45,728 nt of DNA from Trinickia dabaoshanensis. Its GTDB lineage: Bacteria; Pseudomonadota; Gammaproteobacteria; Burkholderiales; Burkholderiaceae. Shown in pieces: positions 25,199 through 32,492 of this stretch. Numbering within the stretch: position 1 is the first letter of the stretch; each line of letters begins with the position of its first letter. Location of the stretch: NCBI RefSeq assembly GCF_002879885.1, contig NZ_PNYA01000044.1:1-45728 (forward strand), read 5' to 3'. Both the position numbers and the translations under genes were made by a program. The notes under the pieces were generated by a model that ran no database searches, had not been told where the DNA came from, and saw nothing but the letters and a program-made list of their open reading frames with translations.

Positions 25199-26350
25199 TC
25201 AGTGGGGTTGAAAAGCAGCAACAGCGGAAACCGCGATGCGAGCGACGTTGGCCCAAACGATGAACCAACCGCCAAGCGTGCCGATGACCATAGCCGTGTA
25301 TGTCAGCGTCTCGCGCCGCGTGAGCGAGACGCGGCGTCCGCGCACGAGTGCCATGAAGGCCGAGAACGCGCGCTGGCGCAGCCGCGGCATGTTCAAGAAC
25401 TCGGTCATCGCCAGGTAGCCGTCGCCGTTGAATATCGGCAACAGCGTCGGGATCAGCGCGAGCGAAGGACTCGCGATCGCGACCGTCGCCGCATAGCGCG
25501 CCGCGCTGCCGGGTGCCGCCCATGCCCAAACGAAGACGGCCACCGCGGCGAACACGAGACTCGCAAACGGTCCCGCGAAAATCGTCACGCCTCGCGCGGT
25601 CTTATCGAGGCGGCTCCATTCGCGCTGGACGGGCCACGCCCAACCCGTCGCGATCACGACGTACACGGCCACGCCGATTTCCGTCACGCGCACGCGATAG
25701 GCGCGACATGCGAGCGCATGTCCGAACTCGTGCACGACGATCGACGCGATCACGACCGCGTAGTGGATCGGAATCCAGGCGAACCCGGTCGAATAGACCG
25801 TCACCAATTCGCGCGCGAACGTGTGCGCGTTCAACCCCAGCATCACGCACGCGGCCAGGACCAGCACGCCGAACGCGCCGAAGGCCGTGCGCGTCGCGAG
25901 CCACGGCATGCGAGCCATCATCGCGTCGAGCATGTCGTGCGGATCGAAGCGAAACAGCGTAATCATCAACACGCGCTTGAACGGACCGTAGGTGATGCCG
26001 GCCGATTGCGAGCGCGGCTTGGCCACACGAGAAGCGGACGGGCGCGACGGATCGGTCAGGATGCCGAGCGCCACCATGCGCTCTTCGAATTGCTTGACCG
26101 TCGCCTCCGATGCGCGCACCCCGTGTTCATCACGCAGCCGCTCGACGATCCGATCGATCGAGCACATCCCGTCGAACATGCGTGCGACGAGCAACTCGCG
26201 CTTGCCGAGCACGAACGACTCCTCCGTGTCGCGGTCGCGCAGCACGAAGCGCTCGGGCTGCCCCGGCTCCACGAGGGTCTCGATGTCGAGATCCTCGCGC
26301 AAGCGGGTATAGCCGACGATTGGCTGAGCGAGACCGGAGTTCAACTGCAC
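25199..26350 (-). CDS. tglG: M50-type membrane metalloprotease with PqqD/RRE-like N-terminus (TglG-like)
   Basis: A 383-residue protein. Residues about 25-100 look like a PqqD-type RiPP recognition element: FVLRDRDTEESFVLGKRE, then FDGMCSIDRIVERL and a helix ending in VALGIL. The rest is an M50 zinc protease with several TM helices; H207-E-F-G-H211 is the zinc motif and PIFNGDGYLAM the second conserved site. In the P. syringae pathway a membrane protease releases 3-thiaglutamate from the scaffold; I assign this role. The start is a GTG at 26350 with GGGAG upstream, and overlaps the transferase gene by 10 bp. The symbol is from memory and slightly uncertain. Confidence 0.85.
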   Translation of the reverse strand: MQLNSGLAQPIVGYTRLREDLDIETLVEPGQPERFVLRDRDTEESFVLGKRELLVARMFDGMCSIDRIVERLRDEHGVRASEATVKQFEERMVALGILTDPSRPSASRVAKPRSQSAGITYGPFKRVLMITLFRFDPHDMLDAMMARMPWLATRTAFGAFGVLVLAACVMLGLNAHTFARELVTVYSTGFAWIPIHYAVVIASIVVHEFGHALACRAYRVRVTEIGVAVYVVIATGWAWPVQREWSRLDKTARGVTIFAGPFASLVFAAVAVFVWAWAAPGSAARYAATVAIASPSLALIPTLLPIFNGDGYLAMTEFLNMPRLRQRAFSAFMALVRGRRVSLTRRETLTYTAMVIGTLGGWFIVWANVARIAVSAVAAFQPH

Positions 26351-27294
26351 GCTCCCGGCAGCGCCGCGACGGCTGCCCGTATCGTCGCCATTTCCTCGGC
26401 CGCGCCTTCGCGCGCGGCGGCAGCGAACGCGGCCGCACTCATCGGCTCGGCCGCCCGCCCCAGCACGTAGACGCCGCCCGGCCGCGTGGGCCCCGTCAGC
26501 GGCTCGTCGGTGGACAGGATCGGCTCCCAGCCATGCTTGCGCATCAAGAGGCCGATGCTGCGCAACGTCAGATAGCGCCGATGCGTATGGCTAAACGTGC
26601 CGAGCGCGATACCGCCACGCAACGCGCGCCCTTCGATGAACATGAGCCCGCCCTCGCTCGTCGCGCGCCGGCACAATTCGAGCGTGCGATTCACGTCGTG
26701 CACGTGTTCGAGAGAGCCGGTAATGACGACGAGGTCGAAGTGCCCCTCGGGCAGCACCATGTCCTCAGCACCGACGGTCTCGATCCTCAGCTTCAAATGG
26801 CGGGCGCCGTACTCGGCATAGCCCGCATCGGGATCGGTCCCGAGCACCTCCCAGCCGCGCTTGGCGAACGACACCATGAGGCCGCCCGCCGAGCAGCCGA
26901 CGTCGAGCAAACGCCCGGTGGCCGGCAGGTATGACTCGAGCGATTGAAGCAACCGCTCGCCGCGCCGCAACTGGTCGACCATGAAAGCGCGCTCGGGCTC
27001 GGTCGCGCCGAACAGATTCACGCGGTAGTGCTTGCGGTAATACGCGTCGTAGAACTCGGGCTCGAAGCGCGGGTTCTGCATGACGAAGCCGCAGTTCTCG
27101 CACATGACGACCGGCAGCTTCCAGCGCCGGTCGTGGCCGATCTCGACCTCGTCCACGAGCGGGGCGAAGTGCGATCCACCGCACACGTCGCACGGTTGCT
27201 CCGCACAAGCGTAGTCGTCCTCGACGCCCACGGCGCGCAGATACTCGCGCGCGGCATCGCGCTGAGCTTCGCTCGCGTCGCTCACTTGATGCAT
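26341..27294 (-). CDS. Zinc-ribbon SAM-dependent transferase, proposed carboxymethyltransferase
   Basis: A 317-residue protein. An N-terminal zinc-binding module has C35-x2-C38 and C65-x2-C68 with NPRFEPEFYDAYYRKHY after it, as in Methyltransf_13-type enzymes. A class I SAM domain follows, with LLDVGCSAGG at about 129-138. TglF-type enzymes of this kind are thought to use carboxy-SAM, made by the neighbour, to carboxymethylate the 2-mercaptoglycine thiol and complete 3-thiaglutamate. I leave the letter open because I am not certain which symbol belongs to which member of the pair. The ATG at 27294 overlaps the CmoA-like stop by 13 bp. Confidence 0.85.
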   Translation of the reverse strand: MHQVSDASEAQRDAAREYLRAVGVEDDYACAEQPCDVCGGSHFAPLVDEVEIGHDRRWKLPVVMCENCGFVMQNPRFEPEFYDAYYRKHYRVNLFGATEPERAFMVDQLRRGERLLQSLESYLPATGRLLDVGCSAGGLMVSFAKRGWEVLGTDPDAGYAEYGARHLKLRIETVGAEDMVLPEGHFDLVVITGSLEHVHDVNRTLELCRRATSEGGLMFIEGRALRGGIALGTFSHTHRRYLTLRSIGLLMRKHGWEPILSTDEPLTGPTRPGGVYVLGRAAEPMSAAAFAAAAREGAAEEMATIRAAVAALPGACS

Positions 27295-28019
27295 AGGAAA
27301 CCTTCGAAGCAGATGTGCTTGAACACCGTCACGACGTCGCTGAAACCCGCCCGCTTGAGCATGTCGACGTTGCCTGCCGTCGAGAACGGTTCGAGCACGC
27401 CTTTCAGGCTGCGCGTCTTTTGTAGGATCTGCTCGCAGTCGTAGCCCTGTTTGAGCTTGTACTCGTTGTACAGCGCCACCGCGATATCTTGAAAGCGCGC
27501 ATCGGGTGCGCGCACCTTCTCGAACATCAGGAAAGCACCGCCCCAATTCAGGCTCTCGTAAACCTTGTCGATGAGCGTTTGACGCAGGCGCGGCCGGACG
27601 AACTGCACCGTGTAGTAGGCGACCATCAGATCGCTCTTCTCATACGGATGCAAATTGATGTCGTCGACGAGAAAGTTCACGTTCGCCATCGGATCGACTT
27701 CGTTCGCGGCCGTCTTGCGGGCTTGAGCGATCATGTCGGGCTCGACGTCGATGCCGATCCATTTGGCCGTCGGCCCATGGCGCCGTGCGAGTTTGCGCGT
27801 GAGCGCGCCCGTCGAGCAGCCGAGTTCGTAGCAGACCGAATGGGCGCTCACGAAGAAATCGCTGATCTCCGCAACCAGTTCGTGACCTTCCGCATAGCGC
27901 GGCACCGATTTCGACACGTGGTCGTCGAAGTGCTTAGCCGTTTCGCCGGCAAACGTCCAGGCGGCGTTGCCCGTGACGATCGAGTCGCCCACGGAGGCGA
28001 CGTTCAGGTTGGTGTCCAT
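27282..28019 (-). CDS. CmoA-like carboxy-SAM synthase
   Basis: A 245-residue protein with full-length similarity to E. coli CmoA, which makes carboxy-S-adenosyl-methionine from SAM and prephenate. Aligned blocks: WTFAGETAKHFDDHV near the start, VCYELGCSTGALT (about 62-74), GIDVEPDMI (about 89-97), YYTVQFVRP, and KVYESLNWGGAFLMFEKV. The C-terminal TRSLKGVLEPFSTAGNVDML matches the CmoA substrate-binding helix region. It supplies the carboxymethyl donor for the adjacent transferase. The ATG at 28019 has AAGGTG upstream; a GTG at 28058 is less likely. The prephenate requirement could explain a dedicated DAHP synthase downstream. Confidence 0.87.
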   Translation of the reverse strand: MDTNLNVASVGDSIVTGNAAWTFAGETAKHFDDHVSKSVPRYAEGHELVAEISDFFVSAHSVCYELGCSTGALTRKLARRHGPTAKWIGIDVEPDMIAQARKTAANEVDPMANVNFLVDDINLHPYEKSDLMVAYYTVQFVRPRLRQTLIDKVYESLNWGGAFLMFEKVRAPDARFQDIAVALYNEYKLKQGYDCEQILQKTRSLKGVLEPFSTAGNVDMLKRAGFSDVVTVFKHICFEGFLCIK

Positions 28020-28069
28020 ACTCACCTTTATCGTTGCAGCTTGATTTCGGGGCGGCACGCCTCTGCCGG

Positions 28070-28090
28070 CGCGCTCTGGATAAGAGCGCG
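28070..28090 (-). other. Perfect 8-bp intercistronic hairpin upstream of the CmoA-like gene
   Basis: CGCGCTCT and AGAGCGCG flank the loop GGATA (plus-strand reading). The hairpin lies in the 116-bp gap between the hydroxylase and the CmoA-like gene. No T-run follows on the minus strand, so it may stabilise or process mRNA instead of stopping transcription. Confidence 0.55.
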
Positions 28091-28135
28091 ACGCGGGACG
28101 GCCTGGAGGAACAGCGAAGAGCGATTACGCGGGCG

Positions 28136-29002
28136 TTACGAATGCGGTTGGATGCGAATGTCGCGCTGACCGCTGCGAGCGCGCTTACCGCCGAACCACA
28201 CATCGCCCCAGTTTTTCACGCTGACCGGCAGGAGCGGCAGCAGATGGAGCCCGGCGAGCGAGTAGTCGGGATGCTCGTCGAGCCCGTTCGTGAAGCCGGG
28301 CGGCCGATGCGTGACGGGGCAACGGGTGTCGGTGAAGTAGTCCCACACGCTCAAGATCGCGCCGTAGTTCGAATCGGTGAAATTCTGCGTACGTCCGTGA
28401 TGGATGTTGTGATAAAGCGGCGTGACGAACACCTTGCCGAGCCACTGCTCGAGCCGATCCGGCAAACGAATGTTGCTGTGATGGAACACGCCGTAGCAGA
28501 ACACGAACGCTTCGTAGGCCCCTACGGTTTCGGGCGGCACCGCGAGCAGAAACAGCACGGGCAGCTTCGTGGCGAGCGCGAAAAACTTCTCGGCGAAGTG
28601 ATTGCGGATGCCCGTCGTCACGTCGAGATGCTCGTCGATGTGGTGAACGGCATGAAAGCGCCACAGCAGCGGGATGCGGTGCGCCAGCATGTGCTGCAAG
28701 AAATGCGTGAGATCGAGGATCAGGAAATCGATGAAGAGCGCCAGCGCGCCGTGATACCAATCCGGCCGATGCAAGCGGTACGGGACATCGCGCACGATAT
28801 ACAGCACGAGCGGCGCAATGACCATCGGCGAGAATATGAGCTTATACGTGATGCCTAGACCGAAGTTATTAATCAGACGGCTGCGCTTATTTCCCTCGAA
28901 GATTATGCGCGGAAAGATCCGTTCGAGAATAAAGAAGGCCGCAAAAACACCGACCGCAACCACCAATGACAGGCTGATCGTTTGAGGAAGCAAGGATTTC
29001 AA
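28136..29002 (-). CDS. Sterol desaturase / fatty acid hydroxylase superfamily membrane protein
   Basis: A 288-residue protein with about four TM helices and the eight-His diiron signature: DLTHFLQHMLAH, RFHAVHHIDEH and YHNIHHGR. Family members hydroxylate or desaturate lipids or other membrane substrates. A TTG at 29002 is preferred because AGGAGG (29008-29013) sits six bases upstream; an ATG at 29032 would place that site inside the gene. It is the first gene of the minus-strand run, 116 bp before the CmoA-like gene. Whether it serves the thiaglutamate pathway or a lipid pathway is unclear; I know no such gene in the described tgl cluster. Confidence 0.85.
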   Translation of the reverse strand: MKSLLPQTISLSLVVAVGVFAAFFILERIFPRIIFEGNKRSRLINNFGLGITYKLIFSPMVIAPLVLYIVRDVPYRLHRPDWYHGALALFIDFLILDLTHFLQHMLAHRIPLLWRFHAVHHIDEHLDVTTGIRNHFAEKFFALATKLPVLFLLAVPPETVGAYEAFVFCYGVFHHSNIRLPDRLEQWLGKVFVTPLYHNIHHGRTQNFTDSNYGAILSVWDYFTDTRCPVTHRPPGFTNGLDEHPDYSLAGLHLLPLLPVSVKNWGDVWFGGKRARSGQRDIRIQPHS

Positions 29003-29069
29003 AATACCCTCCTTCGGGCCACGGCAGTGCATTTAAAAAAACGATGCCATGCAGAGCTCTCATCGGACA

Positions 29070-29091
29070 ATTCGGCAGTTCATAGCCGAAT
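29070..29091. repeat. Inverted repeat ATTCGGC-N8-GCCGAAT
   Basis: Perfect 7-bp arms with an 8-bp spacer, 68-89 bp before the start of the hydroxylase. It is either an operator or a hairpin in the leader RNA of the long minus-strand run. Confidence 0.55.
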
Positions 29092-29214
29092 AACGATGCG
29101 GCCTTCTGCAATCCTTGGAAACTTCTGGTTATAAATAGAATCGATAAGCATATGCGCAGCTACGATAAACACTAACGAATACGGGCGCAAGATGCTTGCC
29201 CGGCTGCTTCAATT

Positions 29215-29230
29215 GTTTCCCGGTGGAAAC
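29215..29230. repeat. Inverted repeat GTTTCC-CGGT-GGAAAC
   Basis: Perfect 6-bp arms with a 4-bp centre, roughly midway between the divergent genes. Size and symmetry fit a dimeric regulator site. No regulator gene is adjacent. Confidence 0.55.
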
Positions 29231-29248
29231 GCAGACACTCGATTTTCC

Positions 29249-29270
29249 GTAGGCCAACCTACTATAAAAT
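29249..29270 (+). promoter_or_regulatory. Inverted repeat with adjoining -10-like element before the MoxR gene
   Basis: GTAGG-CCAA-CCTAC (29249-29262) is immediately followed by TATAAAAT (29263-29270), a good -10 candidate for the plus-strand genes, about 76 bp before the ATG. The repeat would sit in the promoter spacer. No clear -35 is present, so an activator may be needed. Confidence 0.4.
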
Positions 29271-29345
29271 TGAGGCTCGTCTGCTAGTTATGCCAGTTGA
29301 CACCGACGTGCCACGCAATCCTAGTCACAATTACCGGCCAATGCG

Positions 29346-30572
29346 ATGAACTCACCAGAAATGACCGATAACGATTTCCTCGGGTTTTATCGGCGCGCGA
29401 CTGAAGCGGGCGATCAATGGTGGCGCGTCACGATCGGAGATCGTCCGCATACCTATCGGATCGAGCAGGGTATTGGCGATACGGCCGGCGATATCGATCT
29501 GGTCGTCGATGCGGAGAATCTGCGCGCCAAGCTCAAGAAGTGGCACCGCGAGGGGTTCGTCGCCGATGCACCGTCGGCCGAGCGCGAAGGTAGCGCCGAC
29601 GCGCGTGTCGCGTTCTTGGGGGAGCTCGCGCGCGCGTCTGCGAACTATCGCCGTCATCACGGTGATGACGATGGACGCAGCGATGGCGTTCGCCTGCCCG
29701 CGACCGTGCGGATAGGCACGATCGAGATCCCTTGCGGTGGAGGCCATGCGCTCGTGCCGCGCATCAATCCGGCCTATCTTTTCTCGCCGCGCTTCGACGA
29801 CATCGTGCTCGACATCGTCGAGAACAAGCGCGTCATGCTGATCGGCCACACGGGTGCCGGCAAGACGAGCTTCATCGAGCAGGTGGCCGCCCGTGCACGG
29901 TACGGAGTGTTGCGCTCGAACATGAACGGGCAGACGACGGCTGGGGATTTCGTCGGCTTTTGGACCGTCAAGGGCGGCGAGACGATTTGGGTCGACGGCG
30001 TGCTGCCCACGGCGATGCGCGAGGGACTATGGCTCATCGTGGACGAGATCGATTTCGCCGAGCCATCGATTTTGGCCGCGTTGACCGCCGTGCTCGAACC
30101 GCAGGGACGTCTCGTGCTGAAAGAGAAAGGCCATGAGATCGTCGAGCCGCACCCGGACTTCCGCTTATTCGCGACGGCCAACGCCGTCGGTGCGATGAGC
30201 CGCTTCCGGCATCTGTACCAAGGCGCCAATCTGATGAACGAGGCGTTCCTCGATCGTTGGCGCGTCTACCGCATCGATTATCTTTCGCCCGAGGAAGAGG
30301 CGGACGTACTTGTCCGCACGCTTGCGCCTCATATGACGCGGCCGCTCGCCGGCACGCTCGCCACTATCGCCGCCGAGTGCCGCGCAGCATTTTTGCGCGA
30401 GGACTTGTCGAGCGCGTTCTCGACGCGCCGCCTGATCGACTGGGCCGAGCTCATGTTGCGCACGGGCGATCCGGAGCGCGCCGCCGAGCCCGCCATTTAC
30501 GCGAAGGTTGCGCCGGAAGACGCGGCGTTCATCCGCGCGATCGTACGCCACCACATCGATCCCGGATCATGA
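29346..30572 (+). CDS. MoxR/CobS-type AAA+ ATPase
   Basis: A 408-residue AAA+ protein. A short N-terminal domain with two Trp-rich strands (about 20-75) precedes the ATPase core: Walker A G167-H-T-G-A-G-K-T174, Walker B LWLIVDE with Asp233 and Glu234, and FRLFATANAVG as sensor 1. The CobS-like lid lies at the C-terminus. MoxR ATPases partner with VWA proteins to activate or load metal or cofactor into target enzymes. It overlaps the VWA gene by 4 bp and diverges from the thiaglutamate run. A role in maturing the iron enzyme there is only an idea. Confidence 0.9.
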   Translation: MNSPEMTDNDFLGFYRRATEAGDQWWRVTIGDRPHTYRIEQGIGDTAGDIDLVVDAENLRAKLKKWHREGFVADAPSAEREGSADARVAFLGELARASANYRRHHGDDDGRSDGVRLPATVRIGTIEIPCGGGHALVPRINPAYLFSPRFDDIVLDIVENKRVMLIGHTGAGKTSFIEQVAARARYGVLRSNMNGQTTAGDFVGFWTVKGGETIWVDGVLPTAMREGLWLIVDEIDFAEPSILAALTAVLEPQGRLVLKEKGHEIVEPHPDFRLFATANAVGAMSRFRHLYQGANLMNEAFLDRWRVYRIDYLSPEEEADVLVRTLAPHMTRPLAGTLATIAAECRAAFLREDLSSAFSTRRLIDWAELMLRTGDPERAAEPAIYAKVAPEDAAFIRAIVRHHIDPGS

Positions 30573-32380
30573 GCGCGACACATGCGGCCCGTGCTGTGCG
30601 AGAGCAAGACGGCTTTGAATTCGAATCGACGCTCGGCAAGATCGCGCGCGTCATCACGGGACGCTACGGCATCTCGGTTGCCTTCAGCCCGGACGGCCCG
30701 CGCGTCGAACGCGGGCGCATCGTGATTCCCGATGGCGCCGCCGACGAAACGCTGGAAAGGGATGTGCTCGTCGGCTATTTGGATTTGCTCGCCGCGCGCG
30801 CCAAGCATTCGTCGCTCGATGCGCTCGCCGCGCAACCACGCGGCGTGGCCGCCGATCTCGCGCAAGTCATCGAAGACCGCCGCGTCGCGCTGCTGTTGAT
30901 CGAAAGCTATCCCGGTGCGCGCTGGTTCCTCGGCGCGCTGCGGTCGCATGCGGCGCGCCAGGCGGCGCAACGCTGGCCGCGCTTGCATTGGCGCGACCGC
31001 TTGGTGTGGCGCATCGAGCGCGCGTTGTGGGACGAAGCGCCGACCGCGGTGGAGGCGCAAAGCCACTCGCTGGCCGCCGCCTTGCATGCGGCCGGCGACT
31101 CGATCGAGGCGGCGCGCACTAGCCGCTCTAGCGCGGAAAGTATCGAGCGCGCGCAAGCGATCATCGAGCGGGTGCGCGCGCTCTCGGCGGGCGGCGCGAA
31201 CAACATGATGTTCACGACGCGAGCTGCCGAGGACATCGAAACCGATCGCGCGGCCGCCACGTTCGAATCGTTCGAATCGTTCGACGATACCTTTGCGCTC
31301 GATGCACCGCTCGCCGCCGATGGGGCCCACGTGGAATCCGCCGAGCAGGCAGCGGCCGATTCGTCGAATGAGGCCGTGGGCATGGGTCGATCGCCGCTCG
31401 GCGCGGCGGCGCTCGATGAAGATGAAGATGGAGAGGCAAGCGAAACAAGCGACGCGGGTGAACGCGCGCTCCACCGTGCCGCGGGCCGCGCTCGCCCGCG
31501 GCTCTCGGTCCCGCTGGCGACCGAATTCGATGTCGAAGCCGATCTGACCGGCACCGGCGAACCGGCGGCGTGGCGGGCGCTGCGGCAAGCGGCGCGCGCT
31601 CAGACTGCACCACTGAAGGACCGGCTAGAACGCGCGCTTAGCGCCGACGAGCGCATCCGATGGCGCCGCGAGCAAGAACGCGGCGAAATCGATCGCGCCG
31701 CGTTGGCCAAGCTCGCGACGTCGCCGGGCTACCGCACACCGTTTCGCACGCTGCTCGCGACCAAGGGCCGAGATGTGGCGATCACGCTGCTGCTCGATCG
31801 CAGCGGTTCGATGGCCGGCCGGAAGATCGAACTTGCGCGGCTGTGCGTGGCCGCACTTGCCGATGCCCTCACCCAGCTATCGTTCGAATGCGAGGTGCTC
31901 GGGTATAGCTCGTTGGAGTGCGCGCCGATGCAGGCGCTGTTCGAACGGCAGCGGGTCGCCGGCGCCGATTTGAGCGGGTACAACCGTTTCGTGGAGCGGC
32001 TCGATCTGAAAATCTACAAGCGCTTCGGCTCGCCCGAACTCAGCGGCCTCGCCTGCATCGATTGCGGCTATGAGAACCCCGATGGTGAGGCGCTGGCGTG
32101 GGCCGCTGCGAGGCTTGCCGAGCAGCGCGCCGCGCGGCGCATTCTGATGGTGTTTTCCGATGGCTACCCATCGACGGGCGACGGCGACCCGCAAGTGCTG
32201 CGCAGCGACTTGCGCGCGCGCGTGGCGGCAATCGGCGCGCGCGGTATCGAGCTCGTCGGTGTGGGCATCTTGACCGATGCCGTCGAGTGGTTCTACCCGC
32301 ACAACATCGTCGTAAGCCGGCTCGGTGAGTTGGCGTCCACGGTGATGGGCGTGCTTAGCCGGATGTTGCTCGAGCGGTAG
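30569..32380 (+). CDS. CobT-like VWA-domain protein
   Basis: A 603-residue protein. The N-terminal half resembles the CobT/nitric-oxide-reductase activator group (helical, with GVAADLAQVIEDRRVALLLIE). An acidic low-complexity linker (about 225-295, with DEDEDGE) follows. The C-terminal VWA domain has the MIDAS motif D410-R-S-G-S-M415, with the later Thr in FSDGYPSTGDGDP. MoxR/VWA pairs act as chaperone complexes for specific enzymes. The start at 30569 is inside an ATGA overlap with the ATPase gene. The target is not encoded obviously nearby, unless it belongs to the divergent gene run. Confidence 0.9.
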   Translation: MSATHAARAVREQDGFEFESTLGKIARVITGRYGISVAFSPDGPRVERGRIVIPDGAADETLERDVLVGYLDLLAARAKHSSLDALAAQPRGVAADLAQVIEDRRVALLLIESYPGARWFLGALRSHAARQAAQRWPRLHWRDRLVWRIERALWDEAPTAVEAQSHSLAAALHAAGDSIEAARTSRSSAESIERAQAIIERVRALSAGGANNMMFTTRAAEDIETDRAAATFESFESFDDTFALDAPLAADGAHVESAEQAAADSSNEAVGMGRSPLGAAALDEDEDGEASETSDAGERALHRAAGRARPRLSVPLATEFDVEADLTGTGEPAAWRALRQAARAQTAPLKDRLERALSADERIRWRREQERGEIDRAALAKLATSPGYRTPFRTLLATKGRDVAITLLLDRSGSMAGRKIELARLCVAALADALTQLSFECEVLGYSSLECAPMQALFERQRVAGADLSGYNRFVERLDLKIYKRFGSPELSGLACIDCGYENPDGEALAWAAARLAEQRAARRILMVFSDGYPSTGDGDPQVLRSDLRARVAAIGARGIELVGVGILTDAVEWFYPHNIVVSRLGELASTVMGVLSRMLLER

Positions 32381-32492
32381 GGGGCGTGGCACCGCATCTC
32401 GCGAGCGGCCCTTTGAAATCGGGCATCATCCGATTCTGCGAAAATCGGCAGTCTCCACTGGCGGAAATTTCAAGTAGACCCATCAAGAATCG

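Larger units (their letters stand above)
29003..29345. promoter_or_regulatory. Divergent control region between the thiaglutamate run and the MoxR/VWA genes
   Basis: This 343-bp region has lower GC than its surroundings and no gene. It holds three inverted repeats (listed separately) and an AT-rich stretch 29126-29160. Divergent genes start at each end, so both promoters must be here. I could not place confident -35/-10 pairs for the minus strand. Confidence 0.6.

Noticed and set aside
20298-28019. Classical lanthipeptide or methanobactin cluster
   Set aside because: The precursor has no Cys, there is no LanC or SpaB_C elimination domain, and a CmoA-like synthase, SAM transferase and M50 protease are present. 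This fits the scaffold-peptide type better.
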